DNA of 64,000 nt from CBDCVD01 sp965224015 (GCA_965224015.1 OZ245032.1:1922001-1986000); one strand, 5' to 3'. Counted from the first letter of the stretch, positions 35,704 through 44,765 are shown. A program made the numbers and translations. The notes: a model not told the origin generated them from the sequence alone.

Positions 35704-35801
35704 GTTCCATACTTTTCGCAACATTGTTCCATTTTTATATTGATGTCGAGTCTTTTTTTTATAGAATGAAACCAAGCATTCAATCTGGAACCCGGATTCC
35801 A
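35704..35801. promoter_or_regulatory. IclR promoter region with GTTCCAT repeats and TGGAA/TTCCA palindrome
   Basis: GTTCCAT occurs twice, at 35704-35710 and 35726-35732, 22 bp apart. A perfect inverted repeat TGGAA-CCCGGA-TTCCA lies at 35786-35801, 16 bases before the IclR start. TGGAA/TTCCA palindromes are typical of IclR-family operators, so autoregulation and control of the divergent ABC operon are likely. Inference from sequence only. Confidence 0.55.
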
Positions 35802-35817
35802 AACCAATGAGGCTGAT

Positions 35818-36624
35818 ATGTCCGACAAAAAAGCAACTGAAGACGCACCGCTCCGCGCCGTGCTGAACGCCGTAGATTCGCTTGAATACATTGCGAAATC
35901 ACGCCAAGGCGTCGGCGTGCGGGAAATCGCGCGGGAACTACGTATGTCCCCCGCAACCGCAAGCCGATTACTGACGACTCTGCGTTTGTCGGAGGTCTTA
36001 GAGCAGGATCCTGGGGGGCGTTACTTCATCGGGCCAAGGCTGCACAGCATTACCCAGGCTCACCGAAACAGTGCCAACCTTAATGCTATTTCAGAGAGTT
36101 TTCTGCGTGACCTGGTGGACCAAACCGGCGAAACCGTTTTCCTAGGGGTATTGGATGAAGCGTCAGTGGTCGTGATCAATCGACTTGATTCGCCGCAACC
36201 CTTGCGCATGGCAGCAGAGCTGGGAACACGTGAGCCGGCAAACCGGACCGCCCTGGGTAAGGTGCTGTTTTCGCATTTGGAAGAGGATGAGCTTGAGCGC
36301 AGGCTGTCACTTCTGGATTTCGAAAACGCGCCCGCCACATCAGCACAAAATGTTGCGGAGTTTCGTGAGCGTCTGGACGAAACACGAAATCGGGGCTGGG
36401 GATTGGACGATGAAGAACATATTGAGGGCGTTCGCTGCGTTGCGTGCGGGATTCGAAACGCGGAAGGTCAAATGATCTCGGCGATTAGTGTTTCAGGTCC
36501 ATCAACGCGTCTCACCAATGAGCGCATTGAGACCATCATTCCATCCATTCGGGCTGCAGCCGCCGGTATTTCAAGGCGACTCGGCTATGCTTCCGCACCA
36601 GTCTTAAAAGCTATGTTGGATTGA
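35818..36624 (+). CDS. IclR-family transcriptional regulator
   Basis: A 268-residue regulator. The N-terminal winged helix has LEYIAKSRQGVGVREIAREL and MSPATASRLLTTLRLSEVLE. The C-terminal effector domain has ETVFLGVLDEASVVVINRLD and GTREPANRTALGKVLFSHL. The final block GVRCVACGIRNAEGQMISAI is typical. It stands divergent from the ABC transporter and six bases ahead of the MlrC gene, so it probably controls both sides in response to an intermediate of the compound degraded here. Confidence 0.93.
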   Translation: MSDKKATEDAPLRAVLNAVDSLEYIAKSRQGVGVREIARELRMSPATASRLLTTLRLSEVLEQDPGGRYFIGPRLHSITQAHRNSANLNAISESFLRDLVDQTGETVFLGVLDEASVVVINRLDSPQPLRMAAELGTREPANRTALGKVLFSHLEEDELERRLSLLDFENAPATSAQNVAEFRERLDETRNRGWGLDDEEHIEGVRCVACGIRNAEGQMISAISVSGPSTRLTNERIETIIPSIRAAAAGISRRLGYASAPVLKAMLD

Positions 36625-36630
36625 TTTGCA

Positions 36631-38088
36631 ATGCGTGTTGCAGTTGGCGGATTCTATCATGAGACGAATACGTTTTCCCAGTCTTTGACCCGTTTAGGGG
36701 CTTTCAAAGCCTATCAATACGCGGGCGGTGCAGACCTGCTTGAAAAATTCCGAGGCACCAACAGCGAAATAGGTGGCATGATAGACGCGCTGGAGGACAG
36801 GGGCCACGTTCCGGTTCCCTTGCATTTTGCGGCCGCTGTTCCGTCGGGAATGATTGAGCGGCGTGCGTATGATCACATCCTTCGCAAGCTCCTGACGTTC
36901 CTGCAAAACGCCGGACCGGTGGATGCTGTTTGCCTTTCCCTGCATGGTGCGGCGACGGCCGAGGGGCTGGCCGATGCGGATGGCGCCTTCGTACAATCGG
37001 TTCGTCAGGCAATTGGCCATGACATGCCACTGGCGGTGACGTTGGACTTTCACGCCAATGTAAGCACTGAATTATTTGCAGCAGCAGACTTTGTCACCAT
37101 TTATCGCACGTACCCGCATACAGACATGGCGGAACGTGGACGTGAGGCAATTCGTATCCTCACCGCTGGCTCTCTACCTGCTCACCGTGCGATCCGAAAG
37201 GTTCCCGTGGTCACCGTACCGCTCGTACAGGCGACCGGAGATTGGCCCATGATTGACCTCATGGAAAGGTTAAAAATGGGGCGGTCGCGGGAAGGTATCG
37301 TTTCCAATTCGCTGGCCATGGGTTTTGCCTATGCTGACAGTCCAAATCTTGGCGCGACGGTTCTCGTTTACGGAGACAATGTCGAGGAAACCGAGGCCGA
37401 AGCAGATGTGTTGGCACGGGCCGTATGGGACAGACGCGACACACTGCGCCCCGATCTTATTCCCCTGGCTGAACTGGTGGAGGAACTGGCAAAGACCGCT
37501 GTTTCGCCAACAGTAGTCGTTGATCCCTCCGACAACATCGGAGGCGGCAGCGCAGGAGATGGAACGGAAATTCTGCGCGTACTCCTGAACGCCAAAACCA
37601 AAGGCGTGGTCACCATCACGGATCCCGAGGCGGCGGCAATGTGCCAGTCGTTGGGGATTGCAGGTGCGTTTGATATGAACGTCGGAGCCCGTGTCGATGC
37701 TTTGCATGGCAGGCCGGTTCGAGTGCGGGGAATTGTCGAATGGGTTGGTGAGGCCAATTTCAAAAACTCGAACAGCTATATGACAGGGTTTAAAACCTCA
37801 ATGGGATTGACCGGTGTCATTCGTGTCGGGGACTTGCGAATCATTGTGACAAGCCTGCGGACCATGCCATTCGATCAGGGCGTATTGACCAGCGTCGGCA
37901 TTGCTGCGGAAGACGAACATGTGATTGTAGTTAAAGCGGCGATCGCCTGGCGTGCAGCGTTTGGCCTTGTCGCAAAACGTATTCTGATTGTGGATGCCCC
38001 GGGTATCTGCCCTGCCAACCTTGAACAACTCGACTATCAATTGAGCGATGGCAAGTTCTGGCCATTGAGCACTAAAGTAACCTACTAA
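36631..38088 (+). CDS. M81 family metallopeptidase (MlrC-like)
   Basis: A 485-residue cytoplasmic protein of the MlrC family. N-terminal motifs GGFYHETNTFS, CLSLHGAATAEGLADADG, LDFHANVS and YRTYPHTDMAERG supply His and Asp metal ligands. The C-terminal MlrC domain includes PTVVVDPSDNIGGGSAGDGT. Named for microcystin-degrading MlrC, most members sit in clusters with transporters and act on small amides or cyclic compounds of unknown identity. Here it is flanked by IclR and a creatinase-like M24 gene, suggesting sequential hydrolysis of an imported nitrogen compound. Confidence 0.88.
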   Translation: MRVAVGGFYHETNTFSQSLTRLGAFKAYQYAGGADLLEKFRGTNSEIGGMIDALEDRGHVPVPLHFAAAVPSGMIERRAYDHILRKLLTFLQNAGPVDAVCLSLHGAATAEGLADADGAFVQSVRQAIGHDMPLAVTLDFHANVSTELFAAADFVTIYRTYPHTDMAERGREAIRILTAGSLPAHRAIRKVPVVTVPLVQATGDWPMIDLMERLKMGRSREGIVSNSLAMGFAYADSPNLGATVLVYGDNVEETEAEADVLARAVWDRRDTLRPDLIPLAELVEELAKTAVSPTVVVDPSDNIGGGSAGDGTEILRVLLNAKTKGVVTITDPEAAAMCQSLGIAGAFDMNVGARVDALHGRPVRVRGIVEWVGEANFKNSNSYMTGFKTSMGLTGVIRVGDLRIIVTSLRTMPFDQGVLTSVGIAAEDEHVIVVKAAIAWRAAFGLVAKRILIVDAPGICPANLEQLDYQLSDGKFWPLSTKVTY

Positions 38089-38093
38089 AGGAA

Positions 38094-39257
38094 ATGACAA
38101 TGGATATCGTCCGTGAAGATATCTTTTCTTCGGATGAATTTGCTTGCCGACGTGCAAAGACCCGTGCTCTGATGGCGGAGCGTGGTGTGGATACCCTCGT
38201 TCTGCATTCGCCTGCCAACATCTTTTACCTTTGCGGGCATCATACGCTAAACATCTGGGATTATCAGTGTCTTGTACTGCCGGTAGATTCTGATCCCTTC
38301 ATGGTTCTTTGGCAATTCGAGCAAGGCCGCTTTGGCGCCAGCGCGACCGACTGTGACGCCGTCTATTTTGGTAACTCCGACGATCCGCTTAAGGCAACAA
38401 GCGACGCCCTTCGAGTGCGAGGCTGCCTGAAGGGCGTTATCGGTCTGGAGGAGCAGCGCGCATTCTTACCTCACGCCCGCCACGATGCGCTGGTTGCGTG
38501 TATCGGTAAAGATGTGGTGGATATTTCAGGCCTTGTGGAAGATGTTCGCTCGGTCAAATCACCGGCCGAAATCGCCGTAATGCGCCAGGCAGCTGCAGGT
38601 ACTGATGCGGCCATGACTGCGGCCCTTGCGTCGATTTCAGAGGGGGTCAGCGATCGCTACATTACTCAAGGTCTCGCAGGATCGCTCATCGAATCCGGCA
38701 CGAATGGTTTCACCATATTCCCAATGGTCGCAGTAGGGGCGCGGTCCGGAACACCACACCACGCTCACAATGGCACTATTGTACACCGCGGCGACACGAT
38801 CTTTCTTGAATGCTCGCCCGCTCTAGGCTGGTATCACAGCCCGTTGATGCGCACGGCCGTTGTGGAAAAACCGAATGATCCTTTTGTCGAAGACGTGGCC
38901 GAAACCAGCACCGCGGCTCTCGAAGCCATGGTTGATGCAATGGGACCAGGCGTATTGGCCTCGGAGGTTGCCAACGCAGGCGCAAGAGTTGTTGAGCGCA
39001 TCCGTGACAAGGTCCTTTTTCACGACTTTTACGGATATTCCGTCGGAATTGGTTTTCCACCAACCTGGATCGAAGAGGGTGATATGCAAATTACCTTGAA
39101 CAACGATCGCCAACTTCAAGTCGGCATGACATTCCATTTCCCAATGACCCTGCGCAAGCCGGGCATTTTTGGCGTCGGACAAAGCCGGACAGTCGTGGTG
39201 ACAGAAACCGGTGCGCAAGTGCTCAGCAATCTTCCACTTGGTCTTGATCGGCTGTGA
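38094..39257 (+). CDS. M24-family creatinase/ectoine hydrolase-like protein
   Basis: A 387-residue protein with a creatinase N-terminal domain (NIFYLCGHHTLNIWDYQCLV) and a pita-bread C-terminal domain. In metal-dependent members the segment after the GD motif has Asp ligands; here it reads GDTIFLECSPALGWYHSPLM then RT, so the usual Asp positions are not Asp. The same loss of metal ligands is known for creatinase and, as I recall, for ectoine hydrolase (DoeA/EutD), which hydrolyse small C-N bonds without metal. A small-molecule amidohydrolase is therefore more likely than an aminopeptidase. It starts five bases after the MlrC gene. Confidence 0.82.
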   Translation: MTMDIVREDIFSSDEFACRRAKTRALMAERGVDTLVLHSPANIFYLCGHHTLNIWDYQCLVLPVDSDPFMVLWQFEQGRFGASATDCDAVYFGNSDDPLKATSDALRVRGCLKGVIGLEEQRAFLPHARHDALVACIGKDVVDISGLVEDVRSVKSPAEIAVMRQAAAGTDAAMTAALASISEGVSDRYITQGLAGSLIESGTNGFTIFPMVAVGARSGTPHHAHNGTIVHRGDTIFLECSPALGWYHSPLMRTAVVEKPNDPFVEDVAETSTAALEAMVDAMGPGVLASEVANAGARVVERIRDKVLFHDFYGYSVGIGFPPTWIEEGDMQITLNNDRQLQVGMTFHFPMTLRKPGIFGVGQSRTVVVTETGAQVLSNLPLGLDRL

Positions 39258-39267
39258 GTAAAATCGC

Positions 39268-40014
39268 ATGACTGAATTATTTAATCTGGGCTTGGTCTAT
39301 CCGGGCGGCGGCCCCGAAGCAGATTTTTACAGTTTCGAGCGTGCTATGCATGATAGGTTGCGTGTTTACCTGGCCAACTCCGCGTTCGGAATTCTGGATG
39401 GGGCGGATCATCATCCTGATGCGCTACGCATAACCGCCGAAGTGCCCCGCATTGCATCAGCTGCCAAAAGACTGGGCGATTGCAAACTGGATGCACTCGT
39501 CTGGGCTTGCACCTCGGGCAGTTTTGTCAATGGCCGCGCATTTGCCGAAGATCAGGTCGCACAACTGTCCGAACGAACAGGGATCCAAACAACCAGTACG
39601 TCACTGGCATTCGTCGCTGCGGCCAAGGAATTAGCGGTTGATGAGGTTGCTGTTTTGTCAACCTATCCGGAACAGGCCACAGCTTTGTTTGAGGTGTTCC
39701 TTGGGGAATTCGGACTAAAGGTCGTATCCCGGCATTTCCTGGGTAATCCGTCGGGTTGGCAATCAGCTGAGATGTGCTACGAAGACATCCTTGAACAGGT
39801 CTTTCGACTTGATCTGTCCCAATCTCAAGCTTTGCTTATTCCCGATACGGCTTTGCCAAGCCTATCGTGGATGTCCCAGCTTGAACGAGAGATCGAACAT
39901 CCGGTTCTGAGCGCAAACGCGGTTTCACTCTGGCATGGATTACAAATTGGCAATCGGCAAATCGCACTGCCCGAGCTCGACTGCAACCTATTCCCTCCCA
40001 GACAAGGTGGGTAG
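39268..40014 (+). CDS. Asp/Glu racemase-fold protein (maleate isomerase/arylmalonate decarboxylase-like)
   Basis: A 248-residue protein of the Asp/Glu/hydantoin racemase superfamily, closest in style to the maleate isomerase/EutA branch (GLVYPGGGPEADFYSFE at the start). The first active-site Cys is visible in LVWACTSGSFVNG. The second, expected in a LLIxxTxL block, is Asp in ALLIPDTALPSL, so the two-Cys racemase mechanism is unlikely. It follows the M24 gene by ten bases. Together with M24 and an amino acid ABC importer it recalls ectoine-use clusters, but eutB, eutC and eutE are missing. Confidence 0.75.
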   Translation: MTELFNLGLVYPGGGPEADFYSFERAMHDRLRVYLANSAFGILDGADHHPDALRITAEVPRIASAAKRLGDCKLDALVWACTSGSFVNGRAFAEDQVAQLSERTGIQTTSTSLAFVAAAKELAVDEVAVLSTYPEQATALFEVFLGEFGLKVVSRHFLGNPSGWQSAEMCYEDILEQVFRLDLSQSQALLIPDTALPSLSWMSQLEREIEHPVLSANAVSLWHGLQIGNRQIALPELDCNLFPPRQGG

Positions 40015-40106
40015 TCGAGTTCAGTATTTTGTTACCCTGGAGGGTGTCCTTGAATAGATGATTGATTAACCGTCATTTGGCTATTGGTTGTCAAGGAGGA
40101 ATGCTG

Positions 40107-40712
40107 ATGACGAAGGCTGTGCTTCCCGTTCGTATCGGTCTGACCGGGTCGATCGGCATGGGAAAGACCACCACCGCGAGAATGTTTGCGGACGCCGGTG
40201 TCGCGGTTTTCGATGCGGATGCAGCGGTCCATTCCCTTTATCGCGGTGAGGCCCTGGAGGAGGTTGCCGCCGCCTTTCCCGACGCCTGTGTCGACGGGAC
40301 CATTGAACGTGACAAGTTAAGCGCTTACGTGGTTGGTAACAAGGCCAACCTGGCTAAGCTGGAGGCGATTGTGCATCCCCTGGTTCGCCGCCGCCAAGAG
40401 GCGTTTATCGCCGCCGCCGCGGCAGCCGGCGCCAAGGTAGTGGTTGTTGATATTCCCTTGTTGTTTGAAACTAACGCCCAGGATAATTTTGACCTTATTG
40501 TTGTCGTCACCGCCTCTGCGAGCGTACAGCGGGCGCGGGTTTTGGCCCGTCCAGGGATGAGTGAGGCACGCTTTGAGGCCTTATTGCGCAACCAGGTGCC
40601 GGACCGGATCAAGCGTCAGCGGGCGGACTTTGTGATTGATACGGGCCTTGGATTTGCACACGCCAGAGCCGAGGTTGACCGGATTGTCGAAGCCGCACGA
40701 AGAATGCGCTAG
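40107..40712 (+). CDS. coaE: Dephospho-CoA kinase
   Basis: A 201-residue kinase. The P-loop is GLTGSIGMGKTTT, followed by FDADAAVHSLY, HPLVRRRQEAF and VVVDIPLLFETN, all diagnostic CoaE blocks. The ATG at 40107 is preferred, with AGGAGG seven bases upstream; two earlier in-frame starts are worse placed. It phosphorylates dephospho-CoA in the last step of CoA synthesis. The TAG stop is formed by the target TA plus the first base of a family D terminal repeat, so the native C-terminus may have been slightly longer. Confidence 0.95.
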   Translation: MTKAVLPVRIGLTGSIGMGKTTTARMFADAGVAVFDADAAVHSLYRGEALEEVAAAFPDACVDGTIERDKLSAYVVGNKANLAKLEAIVHPLVRRRQEAFIAAAAAAGAKVVVVDIPLLFETNAQDNFDLIVVVTASASVQRARVLARPGMSEARFEALLRNQVPDRIKRQRADFVIDTGLGFAHARAEVDRIVEAARRMR

Positions 40713-40740
40713 AGCGTGTCAGGTCTCAATAGAAGCCATA
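40711..40740 (+). mobile_element. Single end of family D element after coaE
   Basis: TAGAGCGTGTCAGGTCTCAA and the following ATAGAAGCC match the family D end. The rest of the element is missing; the remaining gap to folC (to 40868) shows no further gene. Confidence 0.75.
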
Positions 40741-40868
40741 ACCCCAGTTATGTATAAGGACTTCTTCTCAGGCTTTATCGGTTCATGTCTAAAGAAAGGC
40801 GTATCCAGCCATTTATCTGATCATGAGTCCTAACCGGGGGTATTGTTGCAACTTAAACGCCCGATGCG

Positions 40869-42188
40869 CTAAACCGCGTATTGTGTCAGGACCTCGCCCG
40901 CAAAATAAAGCGAGCCGCATATCAGAATCCGCGGCGGCGCACCCTCAGTCCCCTGTTGATGGATGTTGCTTATCATGTCCAGCGCTGCGGCAAGATCCGG
41001 TGCGGGCTTGCCATCCATCCCGATGTCATTGACAATTGCCGCCAAATCCTCCGCCTTGACAGCGCTTTCCTGCTCGCGCATGGGTACCGTGATGACCTGG
41101 CGCACCAAACCCTTGAAGGCCTCAAAATACCCTTTCGCATCCTTGTTGCTCAACATAGCCGCTATCAGATAAACAGGACGGGAGGCCCGTTCATCCATGT
41201 CGGCAAGGCTTGCGGCAATGGCGCGGGCGGCGTGAGGATTATGGCTGCCATCCAGCCACAACTCCGCATTCTCAGGCACCAGGGCCGTAATCTTTCCCTT
41301 AAGGCGCATCAACCGCGCTGGCCATGTGACACGACCGATCCCTGTCTCGATTGCCTGATCAGAAACCGAGATGCCAGGCGCAAAGCGCAGAGCCGCGATG
41401 GCCAAACCAGCGTTATCCACCTGAAAGCGCCCCGCCAGGCTCGGCAGCGGCAAATCGATCAACCGCGATGTATCTTGATAAATCAGGCGGCCGTTTTCCT
41501 CGTAGGACGTCCATTCCTGTCCGCCAATATAGAGCGGGCACGCCAATTCTTCGCACCGCTCGACGATCACCTCCAGCGCCGTGCTCTTTTGCGCAGCGAT
41601 GACCGTACACACCCCGGACTTGAGAATGCCCGCTTTTTCCCGTGCGATCTGGGGAAGCGTATTTCCCAAAAACCCCATGTGATCGTGGGCAATCGGCGTT
41701 AACAACGTCGCGATGGGCCTCTCCACCAAATTGGTCGCATCAAGGCGCCCGCCCAATCCCGTCTCCAAAAGCAGTACATCCGCCGGGTTCCGGGAAAACA
41801 ACAGAAACGCCGCCGCCGTGGTGATTTCAAAAAACGTTATCGGCTCACCACCATTGACTTCCTCACACTCCAATAGGGCATCAATCAGTACAGCGTCATC
41901 AACCAAAATACCGCCCCCCGGAGCGCCGAGGCGAATGCGTTCGTTAAAGCGCACCAAATGGGGCGAAGTATAAACATGAACCCGATTTTCCATCGCTTCC
42001 AGTATTGCCCGCATGGTGGCGATCGTCGATCCCTTGCCGTTGGTGCCGGCGACATGGATAACCGGCGGCAAGGCGTCCTGAGGCCTGCCGAGGCGCTCCA
42101 ACAGGCGTGCAATGCGCCCCAGGGTCAAATCGATACTTTTGGGGTGCAGGGCGGTCAACCGCGCAAGCACAATATCGGGTGCGAGCAT
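40869..42188 (-). CDS. folC: Bifunctional dihydrofolate/folylpolyglutamate synthase
   Basis: A 439-residue Mur-ligase-like enzyme. The ATP loop is VAGTNGKGSTIA, and TSPHLVRFNERIRL, ETGLGGRLDATN and LTPIAHDHMGFLG are FolC signatures. The C-terminal domain has LWLDGSHNPHAARA. It adds glutamate to folates and (in bifunctional members) makes dihydrofolate from dihydropteroate. It is transcribed with accD upstream (gap 56 bp), a common alphaproteobacterial pairing. Confidence 0.95.
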   Translation of the reverse strand: MLAPDIVLARLTALHPKSIDLTLGRIARLLERLGRPQDALPPVIHVAGTNGKGSTIATMRAILEAMENRVHVYTSPHLVRFNERIRLGAPGGGILVDDAVLIDALLECEEVNGGEPITFFEITTAAAFLLFSRNPADVLLLETGLGGRLDATNLVERPIATLLTPIAHDHMGFLGNTLPQIAREKAGILKSGVCTVIAAQKSTALEVIVERCEELACPLYIGGQEWTSYEENGRLIYQDTSRLIDLPLPSLAGRFQVDNAGLAIAALRFAPGISVSDQAIETGIGRVTWPARLMRLKGKITALVPENAELWLDGSHNPHAARAIAASLADMDERASRPVYLIAAMLSNKDAKGYFEAFKGLVRQVITVPMREQESAVKAEDLAAIVNDIGMDGKPAPDLAAALDMISNIHQQGTEGAPPRILICGSLYFAGEVLTQYAV

Positions 42189-42244
42189 GAACCTGTCCAG
42201 TCATCGGTTTCGGGATAAACGAATGCGCTCTCTTATCGCCAAGA

Positions 42245-43249
42245 TTACTCGGCAGCAAGCTTTTCTTCCACCCCAATTGCGTCGTCCGCTTCCTCAACGG
42301 CGCCGACTTCGTCCTGCACAACAGCCGCCGTGGTGGTAGCAGAGCGGGGTGGCTCTCGATCGTCAGAATCAAATTGCGCAATTGTCCGCTCATCAAGCGC
42401 CGGTAATCCGGTCAGCAAGCGGCATAACCGGGCGATGGTAACCCGCAGCTTTCGGCGTGGAACCACCATGTCGATCATGCCGTGCTCAAGCAAATATTCG
42501 GCACGCTGAAACCCGTCCGGCAGTTGCTCTCGTATCGTCTGCTCAATCACCCGAGGTCCCGCAAAGCCAATAAGCGCTCCTGGTTCCGCAATATGCACGT
42601 CCCCGAGCATGGCATAGGAGGCCGTTACACCACCGGTTGTCGGGTTGGTCAGAACGACAATATAGGGCAACCTGGCCTCGCGCAGACGCGCAACAGTAAT
42701 GGTGGTACGCGGCATTTGCATAAGAGAGAGGATCCCCTCCTGCATGCGCGCGCCCCCTGAGGCCGCAACCATCACAAATGGCGCCTTTAAGGAAACCGCC
42801 TTATCCATGGCACCAATCACCGCCTCACCAGCGGCCATGCCAAGAGATCCCCCCATAAAGTCAAAATCCTGCACCGCGGACACGACAGTCTGGCCATAGA
42901 GCTTTCCAACGCCAATCGATACCGCATCTTTCAGGCCGGTTTTCGCGCGCGCGTCCCTAAGACGATCCACGTAGCGGCGCTCATCACGAAACTTCAGGGG
43001 ATCAACGGCAACGTCAGGCACATCAACGGGTTCATAAACGCCACCATCAAAAAACAGCGCAAAACGCTTTGCCGCCCCAATGCGCAGGTGATATCCCGAA
43101 CTGGGTATGACAAACTGGTTGGCCTCCACGTCGCGATGAAAAACCATCTCCCCCGTCAGGGGGCATTTGATCCACAGGTTCTCGGGCGTGTTACGCTTGT
43201 TGAGAAAGCTTCTGATCTTGGGGCGAACAACGTTTGAAATCCAGTTCAT
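42245..43249 (-). CDS. accD: Acetyl-CoA carboxylase carboxyltransferase subunit beta
   Basis: A 334-residue crotonase-fold subunit with GGSLGMAAGEAVIGAMDKA, MVAASGGARMQEGILSLMQM and VLTNPTTGGVTASYAMLGD. The N-terminal region that is a Cys4 zinc ribbon in E. coli reads WIKCPLTGEMVFHRD and later VIPSSGYHLRI, keeping one Cys of four; several alphaproteobacterial AccD proteins are known to look like this. The C-terminal ~45 residues are an acidic, low-complexity tail. The enzyme transfers CO2 from carboxybiotin to acetyl-CoA in fatty acid synthesis. The trpA gene that often precedes accD is not present. Confidence 0.95.
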   Translation of the reverse strand: MNWISNVVRPKIRSFLNKRNTPENLWIKCPLTGEMVFHRDVEANQFVIPSSGYHLRIGAAKRFALFFDGGVYEPVDVPDVAVDPLKFRDERRYVDRLRDARAKTGLKDAVSIGVGKLYGQTVVSAVQDFDFMGGSLGMAAGEAVIGAMDKAVSLKAPFVMVAASGGARMQEGILSLMQMPRTTITVARLREARLPYIVVLTNPTTGGVTASYAMLGDVHIAEPGALIGFAGPRVIEQTIREQLPDGFQRAEYLLEHGMIDMVVPRRKLRVTIARLCRLLTGLPALDERTIAQFDSDDREPPRSATTTAAVVQDEVGAVEEADDAIGVEEKLAAE

Positions 43250-43270
43250 GTAAACTCCTGATCCGAGCTT

Positions 43271-43497
43271 ATACCAGCGGTATTGGCTTTATAGACACGC
43301 TGACTGGTGTATGGCCTTGATAACACACTTGCTTGATGCTAATCCATGAGTCATTGTTAAAAACCCTTGGTATTATAGCAAAATGTGTTTAATTGGAATC
43401 ATGAGAATTCCGCATTTTGTTATAGATTTCAGGGCGATCAGCTTTGTGGCGTTAGCTTTACCCCTGGCAGAACGGGTACAGCGAAGCGCATGCCACT
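43271..43497 (+). repeat. Family B element followed by C and A elements
   Basis: B spans 43271-43373. A shortened C element (TATAGCAAAATGTG ... GCATTTTGTTATAG) spans 43374-43425. An A element starting GATCAGC at 43436 runs to the stop codon of the DUF3108 gene, with its right end decayed. All three families lie end to end between accD and the next gene. Confidence 0.85.
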
Positions 43498-44343
43498 CTA
43501 ATGGCTCTCAATTGAGCGTATGGCAAAGGTAATTCGCCCAATATAGGTCGCAACAGAGCCAAAAACAGGCATGTAGTAGGTTCCGTCACCCACCGGGGCG
43601 AACCAGATCTGCATGTTCTTGTTGGCCGCCATATACTTTACCGATCGCTTATGCGGTTTGTGACCGGCAATGGGCTCATAGGCAAGACGGCACACGTGGG
43701 CGATCGCCTTGAACTTTCGGCTTGCATAAGTCTGCCTGCCGCCGGGTCTCAGCACCACATTATAGCGCTGTTGGCCATCGAATATGGGGATCTTGCGATT
43801 ACAAATCTGATCCCGTTTACTGGCTGGCACCAACATGGCACTCAGAGGGTCGATGACTCCCTCCAAATGCTCCTTTTGCAACGGCACCCGATCCGAGGAT
43901 GGCGGCTTTTTGGGGCTGATCTTGACAGCAACGATGCGTCCTGAGGACATGGACACATTCACATTGCGGCGGCGCTTGCCCTTCTGGTTATAGGTAAAGG
44001 ATGTGGGGAAAAGCGCGTTTTTGGAAATCTCCCCCGTTGCCGCGGCCTCACCCTCAACCTTTGAGACGAACCCGGCCAGACCGCGTGGCCGCGCTGCGCC
44101 GGAAATGCGATAGTCGTTATCGTTGATGACCATCGAAACACCGGCCTTGCCAATGGGAAGGCCGGATAGGGAAACCCCGTACTGAACCACAAAGTTTGTG
44201 CTGCCGGCCGAGCTTGCCTGGGTGAAAACAGAAAACACCAGAAACGTAACAAGCGCCAAAGCGCCACAAACCCTAACGGGCCGCGCGCCCATACGCTCCG
44301 CCGGAGATGAAATATCGGTGTGTTCGTGTGTCATGGTCCGCAC
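43498..44343 (-). CDS. DUF3108 domain-containing exported protein
   Basis: A 281-residue protein. The hydrophobic stretch VCGALALVTFLVFSVFTQAS at residues ~25-44 acts as a signal or anchor with a possible cut after SSA. The rest is the DUF3108 beta-rich domain: VVQYGVSLSGLPIGKAGVSM, a middle PTSFTYNQKGKRRRNVNV and YEPIAGHKPHKRS. The family is periplasmic and of unknown function. In alphaproteobacteria it commonly adjoins rpmB, as it does here in opposite orientation. A shorter start within the first 20 codons is possible. Confidence 0.82.
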   Translation of the reverse strand: MRTMTHEHTDISSPAERMGARPVRVCGALALVTFLVFSVFTQASSAGSTNFVVQYGVSLSGLPIGKAGVSMVINDNDYRISGAARPRGLAGFVSKVEGEAAATGEISKNALFPTSFTYNQKGKRRRNVNVSMSSGRIVAVKISPKKPPSSDRVPLQKEHLEGVIDPLSAMLVPASKRDQICNRKIPIFDGQQRYNVVLRPGGRQTYASRKFKAIAHVCRLAYEPIAGHKPHKRSVKYMAANKNMQIWFAPVGDGTYYMPVFGSVATYIGRITFAIRSIESH

Positions 44344-44460
44344 CGTTAAATTAAATTCATGGACAGCCCGCCCGTACCCGAAAACGCGATCACAGTCTTA
44401 AGATGACCCCATGTTATGAGCATGATTGAGACAGGAGTAAGGCCCCGCACGTTTGCGACT

Positions 44461-44667
44461 ATACCAGCGGTATTGGCTTTATATACACGCCGACTGGTGT
44501 ACTGCCTTGATAACATACCTCTTTGACGCTAAGCCATGAGTCATTGTTAAGGACCCTTGGTATTATACCAGCGGTATTGGCTTTATAGACACGCCGACTG
44601 GTGTACGGCCTTGATAACATACTTGCTTGACGCTAAGCCATGAGCCCTTGTTAAGGACCCTTGGTAT
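44461..44667 (+). repeat. Two tandem family B elements
   Basis: Full 103-bp copies lie at 44461-44563 and 44565-44667, one base apart and in the same orientation. They differ at only a few positions, so duplication in place or insertion into the same target both fit. Confidence 0.92.
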
Positions 44668-44710
44668 TAGATCCGCATGGGTTTCGCGATGGTCCGTACA
44701 TCCATGCACT

Positions 44711-44765
44711 AGAGCGTGTCAGGTCTTAATAGAAGCCATTCTGTTTCTCGATTGGCGAGGCGGCT
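44711..44765 (+). mobile_element. Left end of family D element (truncated)
   Basis: TAGAGCGTGTCAGGTCTTAA, ATAGAAGCCATTCTGTTTCT and CGATTGGCGAGGCGG match the first ~50 bp of the intact element at 58834. The interior and right end are gone. Confidence 0.8.

Noticed and set aside
32574..40014. Ectoine uptake and degradation cluster (ehu/eut)
   Set aside because: The transporter, M24 and racemase-fold proteins fit loosely, but eutB, eutC, eutE and an EnuR-type regulator are absent, and MlrC is not part of that pathway.
42245..43249. AccD zinc-finger loss as a defect
   Set aside because: Other alphaproteobacterial AccD proteins, as I recall them, show the same replacement, so it is a clade feature rather than a lesion.
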